A DNA stretch of 64,000 bases from Serilophus lunatus (Eukaryota > Chordata > Aves > Passeriformes > Eurylaimidae). The notes beneath the pieces were generated by a model. The model was given only the letters and a program-made list of their open reading frames with translations. It was not told where the DNA came from and made no database searches. Position 1 is the stretch's first letter; each line of letters starts with the position of its first letter. A program made the translations under genes and the position numbers. Below, one piece after another: positions 50,595 through 63,378 of the stretch. The stretch spans positions 408,392-472,391 of the forward strand of contig VXBA01003435.1 of NCBI GenBank assembly GCA_013399895.1, in the 5' to 3' direction.

Positions 50595-53500
50595 ACTATT
50601 TTTGGTAGATCTTTTTCCTTCTGTTGCTGTTATACTTAAACCTCTTACCATAAACAGCAGTCTGTGATATATGGCACATGCTTAATTTTATTCCATATTA
50701 GCAACAATATGTTACTACTTAAACAAATTTAATTCCAATTTAAATGACATGTGACACCTCCAACAGCAACACATTTTCCTGCAAGCTTTTACAACTACAT
50801 AGAATTAAAACTTTACTATTCCAGCTCTTAATACAGGGACTCTCTCTAACTGCTTAAGAACTGTTAATTTCTTACCAGATTCATGACAGACCATAATTCA
50901 GATGAGTTCCTCAAACTGACACTGGGATTTCTGGTACCAAGGATATGCAGATAAAAAACACACTCTAATTAGCATTCTTTAATTAACATTATCACTTGCT
51001 TTAATACATACTTATTGTGTTTCTGTGGGTATTCTAGAAACACCTGAAGCCAGTATTCAATGAGCTGTTGTACAAAATGGGAGCAAACGACAAAACTTGC
51101 CTCTTAAAATCTAAGGCTATATATCAGAAATGCATTTAGGTGTCTATGAAGATTTCCTCTCTTCAAAAAAGCACTTATGCAAATAATTTCAGTTAAGCCC
51201 ATGTAAAAGTATGTTCTCATTAATGAATTATTTATGGGTTAAATACCTGAAATTGTAAACTTTAGATAAATTCTTATTTTTCTTGCACAGTTGGAATATT
51301 TCAATTAGTATTTTTATGTCCTTTGTGTATCTATAAAAGGTACATGCATTTCAGAAATTTGCATGTACGGTGTTAGTGATATCATGTCTGCAATGTTTCT
51401 TGTTGCTAATAAAATTACTGACAATTCACACTGCAGGCTAAAGTATAGATCACTTCACTTACACTAACCTATTCAGCTTCTTGATGAATAAAGTTGTAAA
51501 GGTACACTTCTGGCCCTCTTAATTTTATAAGCCACAAAGGATTATTTTTATTGCCAATTTATTGACAACTGGCACAGGTTTGGGGTGTTTTTTTATGGTT
51601 TTTCCCATGAGCTGGGTTCGTCACTAGATAAAGTGGATTCCTTTTCCATAAAGAATTAATTACTTTGTATTAATTCTTTCATGGCATTATTCTACTGAAT
51701 AACTTCGCTGCACATTTGTATTTTTATGTGATTAAACATTTGCATTTAATAGCTTTTAAAATGCAAGTTCACAGCTACTCTAATTAATAACAATGATATA
51801 GTGTGGATTTTATCGCAAATTAACTGTCCAGCGACAAGGCTGAACAACAATAGCATAAAAGTTATAGTGTGTTCTTCATTCCAAAAGTAACTTAGAGACA
51901 AAAAATAGATTGCAAATACAGAACATTAAATAATTTCCTATAAATTAAGCTTGGCCCTCATTCACAAATTTAGATCAGAAGTAGCTTAGTTAAAACCAAT
52001 ATATATATTACTTAGAGAATACTGAAAGAGGAGGGCAGAACAGTAACATTTCTTTCCTTGTTTCATTTTCTAAAAATATAGATCTCAATGCTTAAGTCAT
52101 AGTTATACTTTTGTGAAACATATGCCTATAAACACACAATGTTCTCAGTTTTCTCAGGAGAGCTTACAACAGCTTGTAATCACTTTGGAGCATTTCTAAA
52201 AATTAGAATACTCTTATGTTGACAAAAAAAAATCAGTACCACAGGATTATCTTTTCTTGGTACTTCCTGGTTTGTTCAGCAAAAATTGACTTAAAAATAC
52301 CAGTCAATGAAGAGTTACTTTTTTATTTTGTATTCAGAGCTTTCAAAAGAGGAAACTACTGCGTTGAAATGCCCAAACCACCTTAATTCTCTCTCACATG
52401 GAGGGCAAAGACATTCTGAGCATATATATTCCTTCCTCCTTCCCTTTCTGTCTTGTTGTAAGAGCAAACACACATGGAAGTGACGACTACGGTCCTGACA
52501 AATGGAAAAAGAAACAAGGTAATCCCAGGACAAATCTCAGTTGCCATGAGAAAGGTGAGGAGAAGAGCTCACCTATCTTGGATGATGCCAGAGCCTTGCC
52601 TCTTGGCCCCTTCATCAGAGAGAGGGACTGAGCTGGGACATCCCAAAGGTAATAGGAAATAACACCTTGAAAAAAAAAAATGGTTAAGCAATTGGTAGAG
52701 AGATGCAGAGTATAATTACTTCACACTTCTTTATATTTTCAAATAAGCTTGATCAAACATGTTCCTAGAATTTTTTGCCTTGGTCACTGGAACAGTGCAG
52801 AACTCTACATAATATACCAAGGCATTTTTGCTATTCTAAACTGATGAAACTCCTCACTAAGTAATTTTATTATTACAGAGAATTTTGATGGTGCAACACT
52901 AGGAGAAACACAGCAGATTTAAGTTATAAAGCTTTCTTCATAATGTTTTTAACAGCTTTCGTTCCTTGAGGGCATGAGGAAAAGGTGTTGCATATGTATG
53001 CAGTTTTGTTGCCAATAAAGATGAAATAAAATTAGTTAAAAACCTAAGGAATTCAGAATTTTTATGGAACACTTTTACTATCAAAAAAAAATATTACAGT
53101 AATATCATTTGCCTTCCTATTTATATTAATTGACTAACAGATTGTTTCATATGGGTTATTTAAAAGATTTATTTTTCAAAAATTCTTTCAAAGCAAAGAG
53201 AGAGGCTGATGGAATGTGCTATGATTTTATGCTGCTCTGTAGTTTAAAAACAGTCTGTTGACAGAAACCTGGTAGGATTAACACAACACCCAAATTCTCA
53301 GAGCCCACAATGAATTTTTCTAAATGTAAGTAAAGGTCATGGTGGACTAAGCAATATTTGTGATTTGGTAACTTGCTGCAGATCAACCAAGCAGCCTGTG
53401 AAAACATTCACATGTTGAGCCTGGCACAGTAGATATGCTTTTTACAAAGTCTGGTCTCCTTAGGGTCCCCCTGCAGCAGACGGAAAAAGATACTCCTTCC

Positions 53501-56500
53501 AAGGACTTACCTCAACCACCCAGGTCCCCATTCTGAATTTTTTTGTTTCTGAGTCTCACAAAGATGGGGATAATACTAACTTTGTTCCACCAAGAACTGT
53601 CCTATAAGGAGTTACTTGTCTATTTAATATTTAGATAGGAATTTAGAAAGGGTCATTTGAGCTGAAAAGAACATTGCTTCTCAGAATAGGTTACTATAAA
53701 GTGCTTCAGTCCCTCAAAAACTGTTATTGATTTTAACTACTGAGGGTACTTAGCCACTTTAGTTGTACTACATGTGTCATATTAAGTCATGCAGTTTTCT
53801 GCACCTTTGCTGCAAAGAATAAGAACACAAGTTGGCTCTGCACAGAATGCAGTAAAAGAAATATCAAATATTTTTTAAAAAAATCAAATTAAATATAACA
53901 TTTCTTTGTTATAATTCCAAACTATAGATGGATGTTTCCTCACGTTCTTATCATCTGTCTTTCTGCCTTTGAGAGTGGAATATGAGAAAGTGTTGAGAGA
54001 CAGTTCAGTTACAGCCTGGCAGGGAAGGTAAAGGTGTTAGCAGAGCCAGGAAGAACATGAAAGAAGCTGTTGTGAGAGTAACTTACCATCAGTGCTGGTA
54101 CCACCACTAATAGAAAAGCAGTGACTGATCTTATAACTAAGAGTAAGCAAAGATGAGTGAAATAAACAAATGAGAAAAGAAAAAGAGTATTCTAGTCTGA
54201 TGTGGTTTATGGCATGGAGAGGTCAAAAAAGGTCTTGATGGATTGTAGATCAGCTCTATGAAAATGTTATACTTTTTGTTTTGATGTCATTCTTAACTGT
54301 TTGAACCAAATTTTTAATTTTCAATATGCTTTTTACTTGCAAAATTTTTTTGTGAGAGTATCTGACAAACACCTCGATTTCCAGCAGCTTTTTCTGCAAA
54401 CACATTTATTTGAAAATTGATATGTTTCTCTGAGTGAGTTAGTGAGGTTTTGTTTTTATTTTTTGCTGGATAACAATGGGTCTATTTTTGCTTAAAAGAT
54501 TCGTGTACCTTAGGTGAATATTCTTTCCTAAGTTATCTCTTTGTGGATTGTGTAATGAACTGTGAGAAGTAAGTGCAATTTCAAGTGAAGTGTCATAGCT
54601 GCATAAATTTTACACATACATATTTTAAATCATCTAAGCATACATGAGTGTTAGTGAAGACAATAAAATTTTTCCTCAACAAGATAAAATACATAGATTA
54701 ACAAAGAATTTAGGACTTCTATAATAAAATTGGTCTGAAATCCACCTACTGAAAAATATACTAAGAATGAATTTTAAACAATAATTTGACCTTTAAGAGT
54801 ATTTCTTCCTAAAAGGTATCATTGTGCTGAAAAAGCAAAAATCCAAACAGAATAAAAAACAGTGCAGAACACAGAGGCATTCTCAGATGAATACCTGAGA
54901 AGAAGTAGACGTGTTCAGAATTTTTCTGTGAATCAAGGTTATCCATTTAACTGGTGTCTCTTCTACTAGCTCAGAGCATGCATTTTTTCACCCCAGAAGA
55001 TTTCACACATGAATGGCAGTAACATATTCTGTAATTATCCTTCATCCTATATCTTTGTCACAATATGTTACGCTGCAGTTTTTCATCATTGGAAACAGGG
55101 TAGGAATTTAAAATATTTCACATAAATTTTGCACTTACCTGTTTTTTCCTCAGTTTTCTTAGAATACATAGGAGTTTGTTTTAATCAAGGGAATATTTTC
55201 TTAGACATAGAAGGAGAGACTTCTTTAATGCTAGTATTAATTATTGTTTCAAGAAGAAGCATAAGAAACAAAATTAATTATTTCAGAATTGTTATGAATT
55301 TCTTTCAAACTAAAGACTTTGGATTCAACGGGTTAATAGACAAAATATGGAATTCACCACTTTGAAAATTTAGACAAGAAATTTCAAGCAATTAGTAAGA
55401 AATAAGTTTCTTAGTAATTCTTAAAAGTGCCTCTAATGATTTTGATGCTCTTTTTGGCTAGTCTGGATGCACCAATTTCAGTAATAACAGATAGACATTT
55501 AATAATATTTCATAAAATATATTTTCTACATGCCACTTAGAAATGGAACTGTTACAGCAAACCAATGAAAATGTAGTGCTAATTTCATCATGTATAAAAT
55601 CACAGTCTTTTCAGAAGTATACGATATGAATATCACATCATTGAATTTTGTCTTCCATGTATAGTCATTTCCCTGTTATTTCTATGTAAAGCATGATCAC
55701 ATTCTTGTAGAAATATTTTATAGTAGTTCAAGGTTTCACAACAGCTGTTCAAAGAAAGATCTTTTACTCCCCATTCTTTGCAGAAAACATACAGGCATTT
55801 TTGCAAACCTACTCTTGTGAGCAATACACAGCCATTGGAAAACATAATTACCAGAGGTAAGCAAGACCAGAGTTGGTCTTCTGGGCCAATTTCGTTTGAG
55901 GTAACTGCAGATGTTTCACAATCCCTACTTTGTTTGATCCCCCTTTTCAGTACTTTGCCAAACTTAAAAGTTACATATACAAGTTAAGCTTCCAGCTGGG
56001 AGCAGCAAGGGCCCTTGAGGGTGGCTGAGCAGGGTCTGCCAGCCAGGGCCCATCCCACCATTTGTACTGTCTTTAAGGCCAGGAAAAAGTGAGCAATGAA
56101 GTGCTTTCTCAGATCTGGTGCATTCTCACACTAGGACAAAACTACAACTGGCATCTTTTGAAGTATATGCTGAGCTTTTTTCATCATTTAACACCTTCCT
56201 GTCCCTTAGATCTACTAGCAAAGGCTCTACAAAAGTGAGCCTATCAAATATGCCAGAAGTATGGGTTTCCAGAGCTTCAGCATAAACTTCATCTGAAACA
56301 AGCATGGCTCTGGGCAGTGCTCCTCCAGCTTGCCAGTGAGAGTTCCTTCTCTAGTGGAAAAGGCTCTATAATACAGAGGCAGAGGACAAAAGGCTTAGCA
56401 AAGTGGGGGTTTTTTTTCAGGTAGTTTCAGGCTGCTTTGTCTGGAAACAGAGAAAGAAAGGATCATTTTCGTGAGGGAAGCACTGTAAGCAGAGACAGGA

Positions 56501-56899
56501 GATAAAACTGTCCCATAACAGAAGACCATACCATTTAGCAAGAACCTGAGAATGACACTGTGCTGTGTGCCAACATCATTCTTGTCTCAGCAAATTGAAA
56601 AGGCCATAAAAGAATGTAATGATTTTCAGGATACCGCCTCTCTACTGCTATAGCTCATTCGGTAGCAGCTGCTAGAGGTTAACTTTACACTGGCAGCAGT
56701 TCACCCTGCCTGGCCCTCTTCCCACCCCTGAAAGAAAGGAAGAAAGAAAATAGTGATGTACATAGTCTGAAACAGATGACAAAAACCAGAAGGCAGCAAA
56801 TAGAGCTTAAAGGTGTCCTAATCCATCCCTTTCAGATATCTGATGAGAATGAAGGAAAAAAAATGCCATTAAAATTTATCTGCAAACTGAATAGGTTTT
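50595..56899. other. Non-coding DNA, including an AT-rich block with many homeodomain-type cores
   Basis: No gene is recognised. The stretch 50960-51880 is listed separately. From 52315 to 52662 overlapping frames on both strands (at most 77 codons) look like chance. A (GAAA)-like run lies near 56732-56749. The stretch 55980-56720 is somewhat richer in G+C and may contain diverged repeat, but I could not assign it. Confidence 0.5.
50960..51880. promoter_or_regulatory. Candidate regulatory block rich in TAAT/ATTA cores
   Basis: Words such as TTAATTAACATTATC (about 50980-50995), TAATGAATTATTTATGGG (51221-51238) and TTAATTACTTTGTATTAATTC (51656-51676) recur in complex, non-repeat sequence. TTTTATCGCAAATTAACTGTCC follows at about 51808-51829. 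Dense homeodomain-like cores in repeat-free desert DNA are typical of developmental enhancers. AT richness alone will also generate them, so the call is tentative. Confidence 0.25.
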
Positions 56900-57371
56900 T
56901 GTCCAGAGAAGGGCAACGAGGATGGTGAAAGGGCTGGAGCACAAGCCCTATGAGGAGTGGCTGAGGGAGCTGGGGTTATTCAGCCTGGAGAAGAGGAGGC
57001 TCAGGGATGACCTCATCGCTCCTGAAGGGAGGTTGGAGTCAAGCAGGGGTCAGTCTCTTCTCTCAGGCTCCCAGTGACAGGAGGAGAGGACACAGTCTTA
57101 GGCTGTGTCAGGGGAGATTCAGGTTGGATATCAGGAGAAACTTTTTCACCGAGAGAGTGATTTCCCATTGGAATGGGCTTCCCAGGGAGGTGGTGGAGTC
57201 ACCGTCCCTGGATGTATTTAAGGATAGGTTGGATGATGAACTTAGTGACATGGGTCTGATGGTTTAGATGTTAGATTGGTATTGGATAGCTTGTTAAGTT
57301 TGGGAAAAGGTTGGATTTGATGATCTTTGTGGTCTTTTCCAACCTTGTTAATTCTGTGTGTAATCCTGTGT
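56900..57371 (+). mobile_element. CR1 LINE 3' end with partial ORF2 C-terminus
   Basis: It starts at a 'gtccagagaagggcaacgag' block, passes a 'cagcctggagaagaggaggc' block (56981-57000) and keeps a readable CR1 C-terminal frame (57007-57267) with FFTERV and LPREVVESPSLDVFK motifs. It ends at a 'cttttccaacctt' word with a degenerate ATTCTGTG tail (57351-57370). A short deletion after the 'LRDDLIA' reading removes the bases that would normally encode an LYNYLK-like piece. No catalytic reverse-transcriptase blocks are present. Confidence 0.92.
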
Positions 57372-60300
57372 AAAAAACAAATAGCAGGATACAGGGTCTT
57401 TGAGAAACTAAATTAAATAATACTTCAGTGTAAGCAGCACATATCTCATAGGGCTGGGGAGTGATAGCAAGCTTGAGCACAAGAAATTACTTAAATTACC
57501 CAAACATTTAAGTATACTAAATATGTATACTAAATATTATAATTTTAATACATTAATATTAATATTTTCTATGTATCAACATTTTGAATGTATCAATGTC
57601 ATGTAATTACTCTTTGCTGGAATACATTCAATTATCCAATACGTTGAGTTCAGTATTGGGTATTGATCTCCTTTTAACGTTGGCAGGTATTAATAAATAC
57701 CAATTCTTCCTCAGTTCTACAATGTTTGAAAAGTTATGTAGAAGTTATATGTGTCTCTGGTTAGTACCCCACTTTATCTCACCTTCGGGTAAGACATTTC
57801 AGCATGGGACTGCAGCAAAGTACACACTTGCACCTGTTCTATAAATAGCAACAGAAAGTAAGGCTTTAACAATTTATACATTCACTTGAAAAGGGAATAA
57901 AACAAGAAAGTAACTCAAGCACAATAAACCCTGCCCTTCTTCATTACCAAAATATTCTGAATACTAATACAGTCTATGGGAAGGGCCTTGATGCACCTCT
58001 AGGAGTTCAATAACAAAAATGCTTTTCAGCTTTAGTTTCTTAAGCTTCAAAACTAAGCTGTATGAAAAATAAAGTGTGCTTATTGACTAATGAAATATAG
58101 AATAGGGTGGCAATTAAGAAGAGAGCCTTAAAAAGCACTTACAGAAGAGCCATATTCTGCTCCCGTTTTTAACTCTGCAATCCATGTTAGCTTCAGCAAA
58201 TGAGAAGTGCATGAGTCTGATGAGGGTACAATTTGTCATGCTAGCTAAGCACCAGACTGTTCCTGAGAGTGCTTCTTCCTTTGCATAAGTACTTACTAAG
58301 GAGAGAGCAAGGATTATTTCTGAAAAAGCATATCACAGCTACCAAGTATGTCAGCAACACTACTTAGAAAAGCACATACTACAATAATAATGGACTCCTG
58401 TCTTCTTCGGGATGTCCATTTCTCTGCATTTTTCTTATAATTGGTGCTATTTTAATTCATGCATTAATTTATATCATTAACTAGATGGGTGTCCAGCAGG
58501 TCTGTAATACCCTTCTGAAACACTGTTTCATGACGAGCTTTCATTCTTTTCTCTCAACAGAGATACTTTCAAATATCTGTTATTTGTTGCCATTCAGCCT
58601 TTTTGGTACTGTAGATGGATTTTCAAAAACATGGTATGCAGTAAATAATGCTTCCTCATCTTTATTATGTTGCCATCAACTCCATGAAAAATGTGGAACT
58701 CTGCCAGTATGAATCAGTTGCATTGGCTTTTTATTTTATCAAGTAAATAAGAACCAGTTGACCTTTTCTGTGCCGTATTTCTATTAATATCTCCTTTATT
58801 TATCTAAGAGCTTTCTCCGTAGCTATTAATTGCAATTGCACTGTGTTTTTACAGACCACAGCACTCTCCTTTATAATTTATAGCGTTACTGTACAATTAA
58901 ATGAACTCCACAGATTCCCTATATTTCATTGGGAATACATTCCTTTTTTTAGTGAAGAGAATGGAATGCACTGTACATATCTCAAAAAGAAGTTATTTTT
59001 TAAAAATATTTTACCAGAAAATATTGTCACTTTGCAATTCTTTGAGTGTTTATGAATGCAATTTATTTCGCTGGAAGAATGACCTGTTCCAAAACATTAC
59101 AGATAATTTAAGAATTAAAAAAATAGCACATGCCCTGACCAATGTATGTATATATTTGCCATGGTAACCAGACCTTTTTAAATTTCACATACAGGATTTT
59201 CTTCTCTTTGTTTCTGAATGTTTGAAAATATAGCGAACAACTAGGTTCACAGATGCTGAAGTTTTATAATGAAAGGCTTCTAAAAATGATTCCCGCTGTT
59301 TAGAACTGTCATAACCTGAAACTTCTCAAAAAAAGAAAAATGTCTGGAAACAATTAGTCTGAAACCATTCATTGGCCTCACATTTCAAATAAAAAAGACT
59401 GGATGCAGTAGAAAGTCAAGAATCATGAGTTTTTTTATCTCTGCTTATAATAGAAGCAGGTGATGAGCAGGAAGGGAGCTAGTGTTGTAACACTGCCCAT
59501 TTAAATAGTGTGTGATATTTTTCATTCCATGTGAAGCAGATTTTCTGAAATGTCCTTAAGATGTTCATGACTAAAAAGTTGATGAATTCTTCCAAATATG
59601 TAAGTTTAAAAAGGTAGTACAATGTGAAATGTTTCCCATTGCTTTAACTGCCTAGGAAAAATTGCGATTTCACCTGTCATACAGAAATATTGAGAAGTTT
59701 TTGGGTACTTGAAACAAATCAGCAGTCCTTCTATTTTAAACACATTCTTGTGTGTATCATGTAACAAGAACATATTGTTAATTCGCTAGTCATTTTTGTT
59801 GAACTGGCAGTGCAATAAATGGCTTTTGTGAATGGAGGCTGAGCATCATTTTCTAAAAATGAGCCTTGTCTGTTAAGTGTACTAATTTAAAATTCATTAC
59901 AATTCCTACATGTTACCTTTGAAACTGGGACCATGATCTGACCATACCTGGAATACAGCTAGCATTTCTGGTCCTGTTGAAATAAATGCACTCCAATTAC
60001 ACATAGCATGTAGCTATGCTGATATCATGGGCAGACATAATTGTAATTATTTCTGTAAGAATTTCTGTAAACAATCCATCATTGAGCTGTCTTTTGAAAA
60101 CAGCAAAGTATATTAGAGGTTCAGCAATTAGAGTACCTATTAAAAAAAGCCAAAACAAGAAAACTGTAGTTTCAGCTATTTGCAGTTGGGGTTTAAAAGC
60201 CTACAAAGATCTCAAGCTGTGGGTGATTTTTCTGCTGGAGATAATGGGCCTAGGATTATGCTCAGGCAAATAAAGATGTGCTTCATCTTGATTTTGTAAG

Positions 60301-60572
60301 CAGTATATTCCTCCATTCTAGCCCAAAGGTGACAGACAATAGAAAAAGAGATATTCTGTTTCTTCAAATATATATTCATACGTAGGTTCAGAAAACACTT
60401 TGTAAAATTGTGTGAGTTTGTAACTCCTATTACCCTTCTATTTCACATTCACATACATTCTTCTATTTGATGAAGCTCACCCCATCTCTTACTAGTTTGT
60501 CACTATCCTTTTTCTGCCTAGGTTTCATTGATTCTCTGCTCTGTTTTCTGTTACTTTAATCTTTTCTTTTTC
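57372..60572. other. Non-coding DNA with candidate regulatory blocks
   Basis: No gene is recognised. Very AT-rich at 57500-57600. The stretches 58730-59200 and about 59500-59960 are repeat-free and rich in words typical of conserved non-coding elements. The X-box at 59155-59168 is listed separately. Frames 58843-59167 overlap each other in different phases and are not supported as coding. Confidence 0.5.
59155..59168. promoter_or_regulatory. RFX X-box-like palindromic site
   Basis: TTTGCCATGGTAAC matches the RFX X-box consensus GTNRCC-(0-3 nt)-RGYAAC at all but the first base. Full X-boxes of this kind bind RFX dimers. It lies within repeat-free sequence (58730-59200) with an ATTAATTGCAATTGCA word about 330 bp upstream. 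A match with one mismatch can occur by chance in 64 kb, so function is inferred. Confidence 0.4.
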
Positions 60573-60598
60573 TTTTTTTTTTTTTTTTTTTTTTTTTT
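60573..60598. repeat. Poly-T tract (26 T)
   Basis: Twenty-six T directly followed by CTCTCCTCAG. The whole forms a very strong polypyrimidine tract plus AG. It could act as a 3' splice site, or be simply a homopolymer. Confidence 0.95.
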
Positions 60599-62359
60599 CT
60601 CTCCTCAGCACTGTTGCTAAATCTCTGCCGCTCAATTCTTCCAGTTTCTCATTTCCAAATCACAGCTGTCTAGGTCAGTCTGCAATAGGCATCATCATCC
60701 ATTGGCATACTTTAATTATTGTGGTGAATGTAGGCTAGAAATCTCTGGAACAAACTGAGCAGTGTTTCAAATGATAAACTGACACCTGAAACTGTGGGTT
60801 TAGATCAATGCAGTCCCTCTGGAATCATCTCTCTTCTACAGTGGTATAATAAAGTAGTGACTCAGGTTTGTCATTAATAAATATAGTTCACAGCTTTGTT
60901 CTTGCTTGGGATTATATAATGTAGCCCAGAGAAAAGGAATCATAAGAAAGGCAGTTACATCCCTCCTTCCACTGCCTGCTTCTTACCAGTTGCACATTAC
61001 AGAAATGAGAATATTTCTTGATTTTGACCACTCTAAATGAGATCTAGGTTGAATTTATAATTCCCACATTTTTCAAACACCTTTCAGTATCTGAGTTTTT
61101 TTCTCTAAATTTAGAAGGAGATTTTGATTCTAGCAGTATTTAAAGTGTTCATTTGGGAGTTAGAATGGATAACAAGTTTAGGGAATACATCTATAAAACT
61201 CTCCTTAAGTGATTCCACTGGACCAAAGACAGTAACTGCATAGAAATGCACTTTCAACAGAAATGAAACAATTGCAACTTCACAATTTCAGCTCCTCTTT
61301 AAATGTCAAGGATTTGCTCTTCTCATGTAGAGCAAGGATATAAAAAGTGTGTGATCAAGACTCAGTATTTAATTTCAGTTATGATTTACAATTCCTGCAG
61401 CAAGGGAGGATAAATTTTTCTTCACTGTTACTTGCCTCTAATTTCTGGATGTTGGGAGTTATTATCTTCCATCCTCGGGAAATAAAGCCATATTTTGAGC
61501 CTGTTTTTATTAAAATCAGTAGACAATTTACTTTCTAACTCCTCTGCATATGGCAAAATGCAAAACAGAAAACTGGCAAAGGATTGCATCTTGAAATAAA
61601 AAAAAAGAGATCAAAAATAATCTGTTTGCACTGGGTAAAAGAGACTATATATAATGCAAGTAAGAAAAGTTTTGAGAGATTCAGGCTTTGACAGTCATTT
61701 TATACAAACATTGTGGAAGGTTCCACTATCAAAGTTATTTTCCAAACATTGCCAGATATGAAGTACAAATATTCCTTAAAAAAATTATACTTTACAGTGG
61801 AACTTACAGAGATAAAGACATCATAGAATTTCTATGGAAACAATTAAAAATTTACCCTGCATTATTTTCTTCTCCTCCCTCCCNNGTATTTGGCAGGCCT
61901 AAAAATGGTTCCTGCTACTGGTTGTTTCAATAACATTTTGCAAAAGGCTTTCAATAAACAGTTTGTTGCCTAGAACTTTATAATTCTTGAAGAACCTTAA
62001 ATTTGCAAAAAAACAGTGCTACACTCAAGAGTCAGTCCTCCTCTCACTGAGCCCTTCTTTTTCCTGTCTATTCCCCTACCTCCACTGGGTGGCCAGTAGC
62101 ATTGCTAAGTAATTTGGTTCAAACTAACTCAAGAAAATAAATGTTTGAACCTAAGTCTGTTCTCTGAGTCAGCTCACTGTGTCTCATCTCAAAGTGGCTG
62201 GGTAACTACAGCCCAAGGCAGGAGCATCACTCATTTAAGAAACTGCAGTGCCAGAAGGGTAGATGCTCATAGGGACTGGAACACATTTGGTATCTGAAAC
62301 CTGGACAATAGATGCAAAGAGGAGCATTCCAGTAAGTTGGCTGTGAATTTAAGGGTAGT
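60599..62359. other. Non-coding DNA with a 2-base assembly ambiguity
   Basis: No gene is recognised. Two N at 61884-61885 follow a pyrimidine-rich run (TTCTTCTCCTCCCTCCC). An 81-codon frame (61688-61933) spans the Ns and is unsupported. The G+C content rises from about 62030 onward. Confidence 0.5.
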
Positions 62360-62917
62360 ATGTCAGGTTGTCAGCTTGATTTAGTGTTGCCTGTGCATCC
62401 TAAGATGAATTTTTTTGAACTATTTGAGTTCCTCTGCATTGAGCTCCATAGGTCTGTAATGGACTTTTGCCAAAGACTGGACCCAAGCTGGCTGGTAAGT
62501 TCACACTGCACTACTCAGTCTACTAAGAGGCCCCTAACCAAAGCATCAGAGTCATCTCCTGCATGCATCCAAGTGGATCTGCTTGAATCATATTGTACCT
62601 GGTTGGGCTCACAGGTTGCCCTGCCCGCGCTGGAGCACGCTGGAGATGTCTTCAGTCCTTTGTATCCTCCCTGGCTGGGTCATCATACACTCAGTGAGAC
62701 TAATGTATCCACAATGGTACAGAACTGCACTTGCATGAATAATCCTGCCAGAACTGAACTGGCCTACCCCAGCAACTCTGCATTGGTGGCACAATTATTC
62801 TGTCAACTAATACTAATAACTAATGTCTGTGGATATCTGAGCGCTGGCTGTGCACAGTTGAAAATGAACATATGTAGCACACTGTACCATGGTAGTTTAA
62901 GGACAGGTAATGATTAA
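62360..62917 (+). other. 185-codon open frame of unknown nature, upstream of the gypsy fossil
   Basis: This is the longest open frame outside CR1 in the window, starting at ATG 62360 and ending at the stop 62915-62917. I do not recognise it. It has no signal peptide, coiled coil or obvious catalytic motif. Near the C-terminus, Cys residues at about 157, 164 and 172 are followed by a Tyr-His pair. This loosely resembles a decayed CCHC zinc-knuckle region, as found at the end of Ty3/gypsy Gag, and the position (just upstream of a protease-like block, same strand) would fit. The resemblance is weak, so a chance open frame is equally possible. Confidence 0.3.
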
Positions 62918-63020
62918 CAGGTGGGTCTTCCTGTCACTATAATTTACAAATATACTTCATGAACATTGAAGGCAATCATAACTGAAAGAGGTGGCAGAAG
63001 CTGTTTCCCTAAGCTTACAG

Positions 63021-63150
63021 TGGAAGGTAGCGGTGTAACAGGGTAAGAAAATTCAAACTAAAGTTGTGTTTATTACAGGTGTGGTTTAGTAACAGGTACA
63101 ACTGCAATCTCATTTGCAAGTGACAAAATCATCTGTGCATTTCTGAGGAG
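63021..63150 (+). pseudogene. Decayed retropepsin (protease) block of a Ty3/gypsy-like element
   Basis: A W-K-V-A-V reading at 63021-63035 leads into Q-G-K-K-I-Q near 63039. This resembles the strand before the protease active site (W-x-V-x-V...G-K-x-I). In another frame, at 63086-63127, the reading L-V-T-G-T-T-A-I-S-F-A-S-D-K lines up with the family pattern (L/V)-D-T-G-A-x-x-S...S-(E/D)-K. The catalytic Asp is Val here, an in-frame TAA interrupts the first piece, and a frame change separates the two. The block is therefore inactive. It lies about 300-640 bp upstream of reverse-transcriptase blocks on the same strand, in the expected protease-then-reverse-transcriptase order. Taken alone it is suggestive, and the context strengthens it. 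Confidence 0.5.
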
Positions 63151-63378
63151 GAGATCTGTGTTATAAACCGTGCAAAATCTGGTGGAAAGGCACCTTAGTA
63201 CACTGGAAACCATGCTCTGTTTCCTCTACTGCATGTCAGTGAATGGGCTGAGCAAACTGTGTTTTAGGGGGCATAACAGAGAGAAGCTTATCAGAAATAC
63301 AAAATCACCAACCATTTTTGGCTTGGACTGGACAATATTAGATTTCTAGAGAAGAAAAGTTATTTGCAAAGTGCTGAG

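Noticed and set aside
62360..62917. Calling the 185-codon frame a gag gene
   Set aside because: Only a loose Cys spacing resembles a zinc knuckle, and the body shows no capsid-like pattern. It was kept as an unknown open frame.
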